DNA of 53,697 bases from Nitrospirales bacterium (GTDB taxonomy: Bacteria; Nitrospirota; Nitrospiria; Nitrospirales; UBA8639), in NCBI GenBank assembly GCA_021603905.1, contig BQIU01000018.1, positions 1-53,697 on the forward strand, written 5' to 3'. Positions 35,021 through 44,730 of the stretch are shown here, in pieces. Position 1 is the stretch's first letter, and each line of letters begins with the position of its first letter. The position numbers and the translations under genes are program-made. The notes beneath the pieces are model-generated. The model was not told the origin of the DNA. It worked only from the letters and a program-made list of their open reading frames with translations, and did not search any database.

Positions 35021-36262
35021 TTAGCGTTTTGAAAGGGACGGCGAAGGAAGAACTGATGAGGGCATAGGGAAGTTCTGTAGTTCATCTAATATTCGAGCAG
35101 CAACCATGTGTTTTGACATTCGAGGCAAGGGCGTCACGCTTCCATTTCGAGTCAAAAGAATGACTTCGTTGGTATCATTATCAAAAGCAGACTCAGATCC
35201 CCCAACTTGATTCACCACAACCATATCTAAGCTTTTCTTGTGTAATTTTTCACGTCCGTTTTCTAGAAGATCGTCTGTTTCAGCAGCAAATCCGATTAAC
35301 AACTGATGGGTTCGCTGGGCAGATAAGGCCGCCAAGATGTCAGTCGTCTGTTCAAGCTGAATGGGTTCGCCTTTCCAATCGCGCTTTTTAAATTTCTCTT
35401 CGCGACAATGTTGTGGTCGAAAGTCACCGACTGCTGCCGTCATGATTAACACATCGACAGTGCTAAACCGGGACCGTAAAGCATGATACATGTCCTCAGC
35501 CGTTTGAATCGAAACACACTCAACACCAAATGGCGGCTCGAGACTTGTTGGACCACTGACTAAAATGACCTCGGCTCCCCGTAATTGCGCGGCCCGCGCC
35601 AGAGCATAGCCCATTTTCCCGGATGATCCATTTGAAATAAAGCGAACGGCATCAATCGGCTCTCGCGTGGGACCCGCTGAGATGAGGATTCGACGTCCAA
35701 CCAGCTCCTTCGATGCATGGACTTTTTCAACAACTGCCTCGACGATAGCCTCTTCACTTGGAAGACGTCCACGGCCCACTTTCCCAGATGCCAGCTCTCC
35801 AATTTCAGGCTCCAACACGATCACCCCGCGTGCGCGCAAGGTCTGTACATGCTGTTTAATTTGGGTTTGCTCCCACATGTCTCCATCCATCGCCGGCGCG
35901 ATAATGACAGGACATTGCGTGGTGAGTAACAGGGTACTTAAAAGATTATCCGCTAATCCTAATGCATAGGCAGCAATCGTATTGGCAGTACACGGAGCAA
36001 GAAGAATCACATCTGCCGATTCGGGTAACGAGAGATGTGGCATGTCCTGATGGCCAGAAAACGTATCAGTGGCAACCGGATGGTTCGATAACACTTCAAA
36101 TGTAAGTGGCGTCATAAATCGTGTCGCCGAATCCGTCATGACCACCGAAACGTCTGCCCCATGACTCATGAGCGTCCGAAGTAATCCCACAGCCTTATAT
36201 GCCGCGATACTTCCCGTGATTCCAAGAAGCAGACGTGTCCCCTGTAATTTCAATGCAGCCAT
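35021..36262 (-). CDS. coaBC: Bifunctional phosphopantothenoylcysteine decarboxylase / phosphopantothenate-cysteine ligase
   Basis: CoaBC makes 4'-phosphopantetheine precursors of coenzyme A. The N-terminal flavoprotein domain (residues about 8-180) contains the RLLLGITGSIAAYK start and a His loop in SGHQDMPHLSLPES. It also contains APAMDGDMW, where the canonical motif is PAMN and here the residue is Asp, a variant seen in some phyla. The C-terminal ligase domain has ISAGPTREPIDAVRFISNGSSGKMGYALA and the later LIGFAAETDDLLENGREKLHKK segment. The ATG at 36262 begins 11 bp after the rpoZ stop. Confidence 0.93.
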   Translation of the reverse strand: MAALKLQGTRLLLGITGSIAAYKAVGLLRTLMSHGADVSVVMTDSATRFMTPLTFEVLSNHPVATDTFSGHQDMPHLSLPESADVILLAPCTANTIAAYALGLADNLLSTLLLTTQCPVIIAPAMDGDMWEQTQIKQHVQTLRARGVIVLEPEIGELASGKVGRGRLPSEEAIVEAVVEKVHASKELVGRRILISAGPTREPIDAVRFISNGSSGKMGYALARAAQLRGAEVILVSGPTSLEPPFGVECVSIQTAEDMYHALRSRFSTVDVLIMTAAVGDFRPQHCREEKFKKRDWKGEPIQLEQTTDILAALSAQRTHQLLIGFAAETDDLLENGREKLHKKSLDMVVVNQVGGSESAFDNDTNEVILLTRNGSVTPLPRMSKHMVAARILDELQNFPMPSSVLPSPSLSKR

Positions 36263-36273
36263 CGGTGAGTTCC

Positions 36274-36642
36274 CTAGGATTCTTCTTCCGCAACCGGTTC
36301 CTCAGTTTTTGGACTATCATCGATATAGACGCTTAATTCTTTCTGAATTTCCTGAGCATTTGCATCAGTTTGCGCTAAGAGTGCTGGATCAAACTCACGC
36401 TCATTTGTCCCCTTTGCTTTTTTGATCGCCTCACGAGCATCTTCTCCTTTTAAATAGTTGACCTCGCCATTCAAGACTTCTTCCAATGCTGTTGAAGTTT
36501 CTTTGATATACTTGACCGACCCGGAGGTCGGCGCACCACGCATAATTTGCTTCGCCCGTTGCGCTGCAATCAAGACAATACGAAAACGAGAATCAAATTG
36601 CGTTTGATGATGTTCGGGCAGTAATGATAACGCATCCATCAT
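36274..36642 (-). CDS. rpoZ: RNA polymerase omega subunit
   Basis: The 122-residue product helps assemble RNA polymerase. DSRFRIVLIAAQRAKQIMRGAP is the conserved omega core, followed by KETSTALEEVLNGEV. A longer acidic, glutamate-rich tail (TEEPVAEEES) follows. Its ATG overlaps the gmk stop by 4 bp. Position between gmk and coaBC is typical, as in many bacteria where gmk-rpoZ-coaBC are neighbours. Confidence 0.92.
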   Translation of the reverse strand: MMDALSLLPEHHQTQFDSRFRIVLIAAQRAKQIMRGAPTSGSVKYIKETSTALEEVLNGEVNYLKGEDAREAIKKAKGTNEREFDPALLAQTDANAQEIQKELSVYIDDSPKTEEPVAEEES

Positions 36643-37307
36643 GAGATCACATTCCTTTCTCTTTCAGTTCGTGAAGACACAGGGTTACTCTCTTGACGAG
36701 CCAAGCCATGACGAGACATCCACGCGTGATCAAGACGTTTTGTTCGAACATGTTCGGCCACAATAATAGACTCAAATTCCTTGATGGCTTGATCAAGGCA
36801 ACCATTTCGAATGGTATAATCATACTCAACATAGTGCGCCATTTCTGCTTGAGCTTTCTGGAACCGACGATCAACCACATCGGACTTGTCAGTTCCGCGC
36901 GACTCCAGTCTGGCCTTCAAGACCTCAAGCGACGGAGGCAGGAGAAACACGGATACAGCATCCGGCATATTTTTCATGACATTTCTTGCACCCTGAACAT
37001 CGACATCCAAAATGACATCAATTCCTTGATCAATTCGTGTCACGAGTTCTTGACGTGGGGTCCCATAAAAGTTCTCGTACACTTCTGCCCATTCAAGAAA
37101 GGCATCCTGCTCAATCATTCGACGAAATTCGGATTGATCAACAAACCAATATTCAATCCCGTGCGTTTCGCCGTCTCGAATCGGCCGCGTTGTATACGAG
37201 ACTGAAAGCTGAACATCTGGAATCGAAGTCATGATCCGTTTGCATAACGTCGACTTCCCCACTCCCGAAGATCCCGACAAGATAAACAACATCCCGCTAT
37301 GCGACAT
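36639..37307 (-). CDS. gmk: Guanylate kinase
   Basis: Gmk phosphorylates GMP to GDP. The 222-residue product has the P-loop GSSGVGKSTLC, the guanylate-binding VSYTTRPIRDGETHGIEYWFV segment, and the lid region of DVDVQGARNVM with RLESRGTDKSDVVDRRF. The C-terminal tail is about 20 residues longer than usual, with a basic end. It starts 41 bp after the yicC stop. Part of the packed tsaD-to-coaBC gene group. Confidence 0.94.
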   Translation of the reverse strand: MSHSGMLFILSGSSGVGKSTLCKRIMTSIPDVQLSVSYTTRPIRDGETHGIEYWFVDQSEFRRMIEQDAFLEWAEVYENFYGTPRQELVTRIDQGIDVILDVDVQGARNVMKNMPDAVSVFLLPPSLEVLKARLESRGTDKSDVVDRRFQKAQAEMAHYVEYDYTIRNGCLDQAIKEFESIIVAEHVRTKRLDHAWMSRHGLARQESNPVSSRTERERNVIS

Positions 37308-37348
37308 CCGTCATAACTTTCATCATTGAGAAACCGTTAGAGCCGTCA

Positions 37349-38224
37349 TCATTCAACATTCTGGACCTGTTCACGGATTTTTTCCAGTTCACTCTTCACA
37401 TCAATTACATGCAGGGCGATCTTCGCGTCATTCGCTTTCGATCCAATGGTATTAATTTCTCTTCCCATTTCTTGAAGCAGGAAGTCCAGTCGTCGGCCAA
37501 TGGCGCCTTTGGTCTTACTTGATTTTTGAAATTGCCCAAGATGGCTCTCAAGCCGTGTTAATTCCTCTGTTATATCACAACGATCAGCATAGGTCGCTAA
37601 TTCTTGATTGAGTCGATCAGGATTAGAGGGATTGTCACCGAGTAATTTCATGACTCGTTTCTGCATTCGCTCAAAATGTTCTTGAACACTTGAAGGCACT
37701 CGTCTTGCTATGGTTTTTAAGGCTACTCGAACTTTTTGAAGGCGCGTCGCCATATCGTCGTGCAACGCTTTTCCCTCCCGTGTCCGCATCTTATCCAGAT
37801 CGGCCAGTGCCCCTTTCGTAAGACGGCGGACGACGCTTTGCGTATCTTTTCCATCAAAGCTCTGCTCTGCAACTGTAAACACGTCTCGAAGGCCGGCAAT
37901 TAAACCAATATCGATTGGGCCATTAATACCAAGCTCTCGCTGAAGCTCTTTCAACAACTGGTGATAGTCACGTGCAGCCGATCGGTCAAGCACTAAGGAC
38001 TTCTGACGATTTCCCGAAATATTAAGCGAGACGGTGAACTCAATCCGCCCGCGTTCACATTGCTTGTGAATCAGTTGCTTGAGCTCTTCTTCTAATCCAA
38101 CCATGCTTCGAGGAATCCTCGAAACCACTTCACAGAACCGATGGTTGACGGATCGAAGTTCGACCCCTACGGCCAGGCCCTTCCACTCCGTTTCGCGTTT
38201 ACCAAATCCAGTCATACTTTTCAT
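37349..38224 (-). CDS. yicC: YicC family protein (endoribonuclease)
   Basis: The product has about 291 residues starting MKSMTGFGKRE, the normal YicC beginning, with the later LRSVNHRF motif and a C-terminal LDFLLQEMGREINTIGSKANDA signature. YicC is reported as an endoribonuclease in E. coli. The start at 38224 overlaps the nth stop by 4 bp (ATGA), which supports it over the upstream in-frame start at 38248. Transcribed in the same direction as nth and gmk. Confidence 0.92.
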   Translation of the reverse strand: MKSMTGFGKRETEWKGLAVGVELRSVNHRFCEVVSRIPRSMVGLEEELKQLIHKQCERGRIEFTVSLNISGNRQKSLVLDRSAARDYHQLLKELQRELGINGPIDIGLIAGLRDVFTVAEQSFDGKDTQSVVRRLTKGALADLDKMRTREGKALHDDMATRLQKVRVALKTIARRVPSSVQEHFERMQKRVMKLLGDNPSNPDRLNQELATYADRCDITEELTRLESHLGQFQKSSKTKGAIGRRLDFLLQEMGREINTIGSKANDAKIALHVIDVKSELEKIREQVQNVE

Positions 38225-38919
38225 GCGATCGATAACTTTCCGTCCCAAGCACAGGTTTCATAAATGGCACACTGTTCACATTTCGGTAATCGCGCTTGGC
38301 ACACATACCGGCCATGCAAGAGCAAACGCTGAGTACCCACAGTCCATTGCGCTTTCGGTAAGATCTTTTGAATGTCATACTCAATAGTTGTTGGATCATC
38401 GCTTTCGGTCAAATGCAAGCGATTCGCGACTCGCTTGACATGGGTATCCACTACCACGGATGGCTTCCCATAGTAGCTCCCCAATAACACATTTGCGGTT
38501 TTTCGTCCTACCCCAGGCAACGTCGTCAAGTCATCCATGTTATTGGGCATGGTGCCATTGAAATGACCAGCAATACGCTTGCCGCATGCAATAATATTCT
38601 TTGCCTTACTTTTGTAGAACCCCGTCGATCGAATCAGCGCTTCTAATTCAAGCGGCTCAGCTCCAGCATATTCTTTCGCCGTATGATAGCGTGCAAATAA
38701 TGCCGGAGTCACTTTATTCACCCGTTCATCCGTACATTGCGCTGAAAGAATCGTGGCAATTAATAACTCTAGAGGATTGGAAGACGCAAGCTCAACCTCA
38801 GGTTTCGGAGTAACCTTGGCCAATGTCGAAAATATCTTTCGGACCCTGGCTTTGGAGAATGGGAGACTTTTAGTTCTCGTTCTTCGAATCCTATGAGCAA
38901 TCGTTTGAGAACCTTTCAT
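38221..38919 (-). CDS. nth: Endonuclease III
   Basis: Nth is a base-excision-repair glycosylase/lyase for oxidised pyrimidines. The 232-residue product carries the helix-hairpin-helix LPGVGRKTANVLLG with catalytic Lys, the catalytic Asp in VDTHVKRVANRL, and the cluster cysteines C-x6-C-x2-C-x5-C in VCQARLPKCEQCAIYETC, which hold a [4Fe-4S]. It has a basic N-terminal extension of about 20 residues. It is overlapped by hflX and yicC, each by 4 bp. Confidence 0.95.
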   Translation of the reverse strand: MKGSQTIAHRIRRTRTKSLPFSKARVRKIFSTLAKVTPKPEVELASSNPLELLIATILSAQCTDERVNKVTPALFARYHTAKEYAGAEPLELEALIRSTGFYKSKAKNIIACGKRIAGHFNGTMPNNMDDLTTLPGVGRKTANVLLGSYYGKPSVVVDTHVKRVANRLHLTESDDPTTIEYDIQKILPKAQWTVGTQRLLLHGRYVCQARLPKCEQCAIYETCAWDGKLSIA

Positions 38920-40568
38920 GATACTCTCATAATAGGCGTCTTCGCCATATGACCGTCAGAAGATTCGCTCCATGCCCCCTTCAATTCCCCATCACGACCT
39001 AAACGATTCAGCATGTGCCCCAACGCTTCTCGGACCTCTCCAACGGTTTCGTATTGTGTCGCCGTAATTCCAACTGCTCGATACCGGTGACACAATTGTT
39101 CAACATGACCAACTGGAAGTAAGTCACATTTATTCAACACCATCAGGCGGGGAATAGTATCAAAGCCTAATTGTGTGAGAATATTCTCAACCGTATCGAT
39201 ATGTCGATCTGGGTCAGGCGTCGCGGCATCCACGACATGGACTAATAAATCGGCATATTTTAATTCCTGTAAAGTGGTGTGGAATGCCGTCACAAGGTCT
39301 TCAGGTAAATGCCGAATAAATCCGACGGTATCGGTCAGAATAACTTCACCACGATCCGGGATAAAGAGCCGACGACTCACCGTATCTAGCGTTTCAAACA
39401 CCCGGTCCTTTGCTGGCTGCACACTTCCCGTTAAGGCGTTCAGTAATGTTGACTTTCCTGCATTGGTGTACCCCACCAATGAGACCACCGGTATCGCTTG
39501 GCGAGAACGCATGTTTCGTTGTTGCTGACGACTGCGAGATACCGCATCCAACTCTTTTTCAAGACGTCGAATCCGATCTCGTGCTCGCCGACGATCTGTT
39601 TCCAATTTCGTTTCGCCTGGTCCTCTTGAACCAATTCCGCCAGCTAAGCGGGAAAAGGCCGTATTGGATTGGGATAAACGTGGAAGCCGATACCGTAATT
39701 GAGCCAATTCAACCTGGACCTTTCCAATTCTTGAATGCGCCCGTTGAGCAAAGATATCCAAAATGACTTGCGTTCGATCCAGGACTCGTAGTTCCGTCAT
39801 CTCAGAAATCCCATGAACTTGCGCCGGGGTCAGATCTCGATCGAAGATCAACCAATCAGCACCAGTTTGTAAAGCCTGGATAATCACTTCCTTCAATTTT
39901 CCAAGACCGAGAACATACTTTGGATGAAGCGCATGGGGTCGTTGAATAACCGAATCGACAACATGAATATTGCTGGCTCGAACCAGTTCACGTAACTCGT
40001 CTAAATGTTCTTGTCGGCGCGAAGCCCGTTCTGTCGACACACTCACTAAGATGGCGCGTGAAGATTCCTTCCCCTTCCGTAACCCAACATTGGTCCGTGT
40101 ACATTCGTTTTCCAGCGAGAGAATAAAGTCTTGGCAATCAAGTTCAAACCCATGCCAGGGATAGGGCTTCCATTCTTGATATGACTTCCCATTAATCGAC
40201 TGCGGCAGCACATGTGCGAGATACACGTCTCGCACACCTCCTTCTTTACCGACACCAATCGCCATCATCAGGTCTAACCGGAGCAGCGCCAGGTCGGTTA
40301 AATCATCACGGGTTAGCGGTTGATTATTCAGGTGGGTATGCACCAACCGCACACCTCGTAACAACCTGAGCCCTGAGCGACTGCGTGCTAAATTTGGAAT
40401 AACAAGCTCATGATCATTACCAATAATGACCGATTGAACATGTCCTTGCCGGTCAATGAGTAATCCGATTTGCCGCCGTGTTTCAAATGAAAGCTCTGCA
40501 CAGATTCGAGCTAGGTCGTTCGTGATAACCTTTTCAGTCGGAACCCGTCGTCGGTACAGTCGTTCCAT
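38916..40568 (-). CDS. hflX: GTPase HflX with an N-terminal JAMM-like extension
   Basis: HflX is a ribosome-associated GTPase that rescues stalled ribosomes. The C-terminal GTPase has G1 GYTNAGKST, the DTVGFIRHLPEDLV G3 motif and NKCD (G4), in a 550-residue chain. The standard glycine-rich linker (GGIGSRGPGETKLE) precedes it. Residues about 1-165 are an extension that E. coli HflX lacks. It has GLLIDRQGHVQSVIIG and VHTHLNNQPLTRDDLTDLAL, in which H77 and H79 with D88 or D89 recall the HxH...D metal site of JAMM/MPN domains. The ATG at 40568 starts this extension. It overlaps nth by 4 bp. Confidence 0.92.
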   Translation of the reverse strand: MERLYRRRVPTEKVITNDLARICAELSFETRRQIGLLIDRQGHVQSVIIGNDHELVIPNLARSRSGLRLLRGVRLVHTHLNNQPLTRDDLTDLALLRLDLMMAIGVGKEGGVRDVYLAHVLPQSINGKSYQEWKPYPWHGFELDCQDFILSLENECTRTNVGLRKGKESSRAILVSVSTERASRRQEHLDELRELVRASNIHVVDSVIQRPHALHPKYVLGLGKLKEVIIQALQTGADWLIFDRDLTPAQVHGISEMTELRVLDRTQVILDIFAQRAHSRIGKVQVELAQLRYRLPRLSQSNTAFSRLAGGIGSRGPGETKLETDRRRARDRIRRLEKELDAVSRSRQQQRNMRSRQAIPVVSLVGYTNAGKSTLLNALTGSVQPAKDRVFETLDTVSRRLFIPDRGEVILTDTVGFIRHLPEDLVTAFHTTLQELKYADLLVHVVDAATPDPDRHIDTVENILTQLGFDTIPRLMVLNKCDLLPVGHVEQLCHRYRAVGITATQYETVGEVREALGHMLNRLGRDGELKGAWSESSDGHMAKTPIMRVS

Positions 40569-40652
40569 TCGACTGATCTGATTGGCTTTCAGTCCATGAA
40601 GATTTCCAAAAACGACAGGAATCGTTACACCTCCGTTGGCAGTAGCTTAACC

Positions 40653-41723
40653 CTACGCAATGGTCTGCACTGAATGCGTCTGTAAGTTTGTCACAGCTGC
40701 TTGCCCGACCTCAGTATCTAAGTCCCAAGTGGCGATCACTCCTGATCGAAATTGCTCCCAACCCGCAGCCGCAATCATCACCGCATTATCAGTGCAAAGC
40801 GACAACGCTGGCATTGCGACGAAAATTCCCAGTTTTTGGGCGCGCTCAATGATCCGCTCTCGAAGCCGACTATTAGCCGCTACACCCCCAACGACGGCAA
40901 TCCCTTTGGCTCCATATTTCCGAACGGCTCGAAAAGATTTCTCGACTAAGACATCGACAATGGCTTCCTGATAGCTAGCAGCAACATCTTCGATGGCTGG
41001 CATGACATGGTCATTTTTTTTGAGGTCTCTTAAGTAGTACAACAACGACGTTTTGAGCCCACTAAAACTAAAATCTAGCCCTCCTCGATTCAGGTATGGT
41101 CGGGGAAAATGAACGGCCTTGGCTGAACCTGTCCTGGATAAACGATCAATGAGTGGGCCTCCTGGATAGGTCAACCCCAACATTTTCGCTCCCTTGTCAA
41201 ACGCTTCACCAGCAGCATCATCAATGGTTTTGCCTATCAATTGATACTGTCCCGTACGTGTTGCAAAAAATAAATGCGTATGTCCTCCCGAGACCACTAA
41301 CATAATCGACGATCGAGGAAAGTCCGGTTGTTCAACCCATGTTGACGCTAAATGTCCTTTGAGATGATTGACCGCCAGCAACGGAATCTGCAACGCATAA
41401 GCAAGAGCTTTTCCAAAATTCACTCCAACAAGCAATGCTCCAGCAAGACCAGGACCATGAGTCACAGCAATAGCTTGTAATGCTTGATACGGAACCTGAG
41501 CCTCAGTCATGGCCAATCGGACAATTGATTCAATCGTTTCAATATGACGACGGGAGGCTAATTCTGGAACCACGCCACCATACATTGCATGAACATCAAT
41601 CTGGGAATCCAGAACATTGGCCAGAACTGTCCCTTTATCTGTCACGACAGCCGCCGCCGTCTCGTCACAGGAAGTTTCAATGCCTAGGATTGGCCCCATG
41701 TTCATCATCGAAATTTTACTCAT
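40653..41723 (-). CDS. tsaD: tRNA N6-threonylcarbamoyladenosine (t6A) synthase TsaD
   Basis: TsaD transfers the threonylcarbamoyl group to A37 of ANN-reading tRNAs. The family motifs are present: ILGIETSCDETAAAVV, the metal HxxxH in AVNHLKGHLAS, the GHTHLFF region, and KTIDDAAGEAFDKGAKMLGL. The C-terminal AVVGGVAANSRLRERI segment is normal. The start could be the ATG at 41723 (chosen, about 356 residues) or one of several ATGs up to 41699; none has a strong ribosome-binding site. It precedes hflX by 84 bp. Confidence 0.94.
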   Translation of the reverse strand: MSKISMMNMGPILGIETSCDETAAAVVTDKGTVLANVLDSQIDVHAMYGGVVPELASRRHIETIESIVRLAMTEAQVPYQALQAIAVTHGPGLAGALLVGVNFGKALAYALQIPLLAVNHLKGHLASTWVEQPDFPRSSIMLVVSGGHTHLFFATRTGQYQLIGKTIDDAAGEAFDKGAKMLGLTYPGGPLIDRLSRTGSAKAVHFPRPYLNRGGLDFSFSGLKTSLLYYLRDLKKNDHVMPAIEDVAASYQEAIVDVLVEKSFRAVRKYGAKGIAVVGGVAANSRLRERIIERAQKLGIFVAMPALSLCTDNAVMIAAAGWEQFRSGVIATWDLDTEVGQAAVTNLQTHSVQTIA

Positions 41724-41820
41724 CAACGTGAAAGTTTTTAACAGAAAACCAATACATGATAGCTGCGTTGTCCTGCTCAAATGAAAAAAACGAGTGAGGA
41801 ATTTTGGGCCTTATCCTTAT

Positions 41821-41863
41821 GAAAAACACAACGACCCTCAGGACCAAGGATCCTGAGGGTCGT
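41821..41863 (-). terminator. Intrinsic terminator of clpC
   Basis: A perfect 13-bp inverted repeat (acgaccctcagga at 41831-41843 and tcctgagggtcgt at 41851-41863) with a 7-base loop. Read on the minus strand, it is followed by tgtgtttttc, a T-rich tract. It lies about 40 bp after the clpC stop and is a typical rho-independent terminator. Confidence 0.88.
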
Positions 41864-41902
41864 CTATGTCTTTATACTCAGTCAGTGTGTTCTACTTAAA
41901 TT

Positions 41903-44332
41903 TTATACGCCGGCCATTGCCTCTTCTTCCACAAAAGCAGGCTCTTGCTCGTTTAAGACAACCTTAATCTTTCGAGCGTCTTTAAATCTTCCTCTGATCA
42001 GTTCTTCAGAAAGAGGGTCTCCTAACCGTTTTTGTATAGTACGCCTCATCGGCCTTGCACCATACTGCGGATCATACCCTTCCTTAATGAGCCACTGCTT
42101 AACCTCGTCACTGACATCCAATTCAATGCCTCGCTCGGCCAAACGGACGTTCAGTTCCTTAATGAGAATATCGACAATTGTCACAAGATGACTCTTGTCC
42201 AATTGATGGAATACGACAAAATCATCGATACGATTTAAAAACTCAGGGCTGAAGTTTCGTTTCAATTCACTCATGACTTCCCCTTGAAGCCGACTTGTTT
42301 GCGCCGACTCTTCCTCTTTTTGAAATCCGAGGGATACACCTTTTTGAATCAATTTCGTCCCAAGATTAGAAGTCATCACCAATATAGTATTTTTAAAGTC
42401 AACTTTTCGCCCTAAACTGTCTGTTAAGACTCCATCGTCCAATACTTGGAGCAGCACATTAAAGATATCTGGGTGAGCTTTTTCAATTTCATCAAACAGA
42501 ACAACTGAATAGGGACGTCGCCGAACTTTTTCTGTCAGCTGTCCACCTTCTTCATAACCTACATAACCTGGAGGAGCCCCGAAAAGGCGGGAGCTTGTAA
42601 ACTTTTCTTGATATTCTGACATATCAATACGAACTAAGGAGTCTTCGGTGTTAAATAAAAATTCGGATAGAGCTCTTGCCAATTCCGTTTTCCCAACACC
42701 TGTAGGCCCGAGGAAGATGAAAGACCCAATAGGCTTCTTCGCCTCTTTCAGGCCAGCTCGAGAACGCCGAATGGCCCGAGAAATCGCTGAAATAGCTTCC
42801 TCTTGTCCCACGATACGTTTATGAAGAAACTCTTCCATATGCAAGAGTTTCTCAGACTCTTCTTCTTCCAGCTTAAAGAGAGGAATACCCGTAATTTTGG
42901 ATACAACAAATCCAACATCATCACCCGTTATCACAGGTTTATTTTGTTCTTGATTCTTTTTCCAATCCCGTTTGGCGTCTTCAAGCAACTTCCTAAGCCG
43001 TTCTTCCTCTTCTCTGAACTTCACGGCATCTTCAAAGTTTTGGACACCGATGGCAACTTCCTTTTCTCGAGCAACACGTTTGAGCTCTTGTTCCAATGAT
43101 TTCAATTCAGGAGGCAAGACATACGATTGCAGTTTGGCTCGTGATCCCGTTTCATCAATCAGGTCAATAGCCTTGTCAGGTAAGAATCGATCTGTGATAT
43201 AGCGATCCGTCAGCTTTACAGCCTCGGTCACCGCTTCATCAGTGATTTCGACCCCATGATGTTCTTCATATCGATCACGAAGTCCTTGAATAATACTAAT
43301 CGTTTCTTCCACAGATGGTGGTTGGACATAGATGGGCTGGAAACGCCGCTTCAGCGCCCCATCCTTTTCAATATGCTTTCGATATTCATCCAATGTTGTG
43401 GCGCCAATACATTGAATTTCACCTCGAGAAAGAGCAGGCTTGAGCATATTGGCAGCATCAATAGAGCCTTCTGCAGCTCCTGCACCAACCAAGGTGTGCA
43501 ACTCATCGATAAACAAAATAATATTACCAGCTTGGGCAATTTCCTTCATCACGACTTTGAGTCGCTCTTCAAATTGGCCGCGATATTTTGTTCCCGCAAC
43601 CAGAGAACCCAAGTCTAACGCAATCACCCGACGATTCAACAAATTGTCAGGAACGTCCATGGAGACAATCCGCTGAGCTAATCCCTCAACGATCGCTGTT
43701 TTCCCAACGCCTGATTCTCCGATCAATGCAGGATTATTTTTAGTTCGCCGGCTCAGGATTTGGAGCACTCGCTCGATCTCATCCTGACGTCCGATGACTG
43801 GATCTAACGATGCTTCTTGAGCCAATTGCGTCAGATCTCGACCAAACTCATCGAGAGCCGGAGTACTGCTCTTCTTATCTCGCTCTCGAGACCCAGACTT
43901 GCGTAGAAATGTGACGGTGAGCTGGCGCGCAGTCAACAGATTAGCGCCCAGACTCCGAAGCACTTTTCCACCGATGCCTTCTTCCTCACGAAGTAGTCCC
44001 AACAGAAGATGTTCACTTCCAATGTGATTATGTCCAAGAAGTCTGGCTTCTTCGACTCCGTATTCAATGACTTTTTTTACGCGTGGACTAAACGGAATTT
44101 CACCAAATGTAACCGTCGTCCCACCCCCAGGCAAATTCCGTTCGATCTCTAATCGAATTTGCTCAGGTGATAGTCCCATCTTCTTAATGATCATCAAGGC
44201 AATGCCATCAGATTCACGAAGAATCGCCAAGACTAAATGTTCTGTTCCTAAATAATCATTCTGATGACGCTCGGCTTCTTCTCGAGCTAGAATGATAATT
44301 TTTCGACCTCGGTCCGTGAATCGTTCGAACAT
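41903..44332 (-). CDS. clpC: AAA+ protease subunit ClpC
   Basis: ClpC unfolds proteins for degradation by ClpP. The 809-residue product has the N-terminal repeat domain ([23 protein letters not shown]), two AAA+ modules with Walker A sequences GESGVGKT and GPTGVGKT, a UVR motif in the middle domain ([17 protein letters not shown]), and the second Walker [14 protein letters not shown]. It ends with a short acidic tail. The start ATG at 44332 has a strong GGGAGGA element and a clear promoter upstream; a terminator follows. This is a single-gene transcript. Confidence 0.97.
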   Translation of the reverse strand: MFERFTDRGRKIIILAREEAERHQNDYLGTEHLVLAILRESDGIALMIIKKMGLSPEQIRLEIERNLPGGGTTVTFGEIPFSPRVKKVIEYGVEEARLLGHNHIGSEHLLLGLLREEEGIGGKVLRSLGANLLTARQLTVTFLRKSGSRERDKKSSTPALDEFGRDLTQLAQEASLDPVIGRQDEIERVLQILSRRTKNNPALIGESGVGKTAIVEGLAQRIVSMDVPDNLLNRRVIALDLGSLVAGTKYRGQFEERLKVVMKEIAQAGNIILFIDELHTLVGAGAAEGSIDAANMLKPALSRGEIQCIGATTLDEYRKHIEKDGALKRRFQPIYVQPPSVEETISIIQGLRDRYEEHHGVEITDEAVTEAVKLTDRYITDRFLPDKAIDLIDETGSRAKLQSYVLPPELKSLEQELKRVAREKEVAIGVQNFEDAVKFREEEERLRKLLEDAKRDWKKNQEQNKPVITGDDVGFVVSKITGIPLFKLEEEESEKLLHMEEFLHKRIVGQEEAISAISRAIRRSRAGLKEAKKPIGSFIFLGPTGVGKTELARALSEFLFNTEDSLVRIDMSEYQEKFTSSRLFGAPPGYVGYEEGGQLTEKVRRRPYSVVLFDEIEKAHPDIFNVLLQVLDDGVLTDSLGRKVDFKNTILVMTSNLGTKLIQKGVSLGFQKEEESAQTSRLQGEVMSELKRNFSPEFLNRIDDFVVFHQLDKSHLVTIVDILIKELNVRLAERGIELDVSDEVKQWLIKEGYDPQYGARPMRRTIQKRLGDPLSEELIRGRFKDARKIKVVLNEQEPAFVEEEAMAGV

Positions 44333-44730
44333 TTTTCCTCCCTTCTCTCACATCCACAAACATAATAGATGTGCTGGAAGAGCCCGGTTAAACTACAAAC
44401 CACTTCTTATAACTGCTTATAAAGTAAGTCTATCCATGGAATAGTAAAACTGTCAAGACGAAAGTGCATAACCAACAAGTCATAAACACGAACATGAGAT
44501 AGAACTCTTGACAAATCAGATTTTATAGCATTTGGAGTATTTGTGTGAAAAGCCTGGGACTTCGGTTCAATCTTTCGTCTTAGATAATTGGATAGAAGAC
44601 ATTCAGCCAACATGAAATTGTGCCTGAGCATCGTTATAGGCTATTTTTCTTCGTTCCATTCCGCTTGCCTTCTCTCAACACAAATTACTACCATCACCGT
44701 CGATAGCACACCGACTATCAAATCATCTAT
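44333..44730. other. Divergent region between clpC and nadK
   Basis: This 398-bp stretch holds the clpC promoter and leader. A TTGACA also occurs on the plus strand at 44508-44513, with TATAGC too close (10 bp) to be a good -10. No gene is supported here; a 74-codon minus-strand frame at 44407-44631 has no protein-like features. Confidence 0.4.
44427..44456 (-). promoter_or_regulatory. Sigma-70-type promoter of clpC
   Basis: On the minus strand a perfect TTGACA (44451-44456) is followed after 18 bp by TAGACT (44427-44432). Transcription would start near 44420, giving a leader of about 88 nt to the clpC ATG at 44332. Confidence 0.55.

Noticed and set aside
44508-44529. TTGACA and TATAGC on the plus strand between clpC and nadK
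   Set aside because: The two elements are only 10 bp apart, too close for a functional promoter pair.
44407-44631. 74-codon minus-strand frame upstream of clpC
   Set aside because: Its start would overlap the clpC promoter and leader, composition looks random, and no motif is present.
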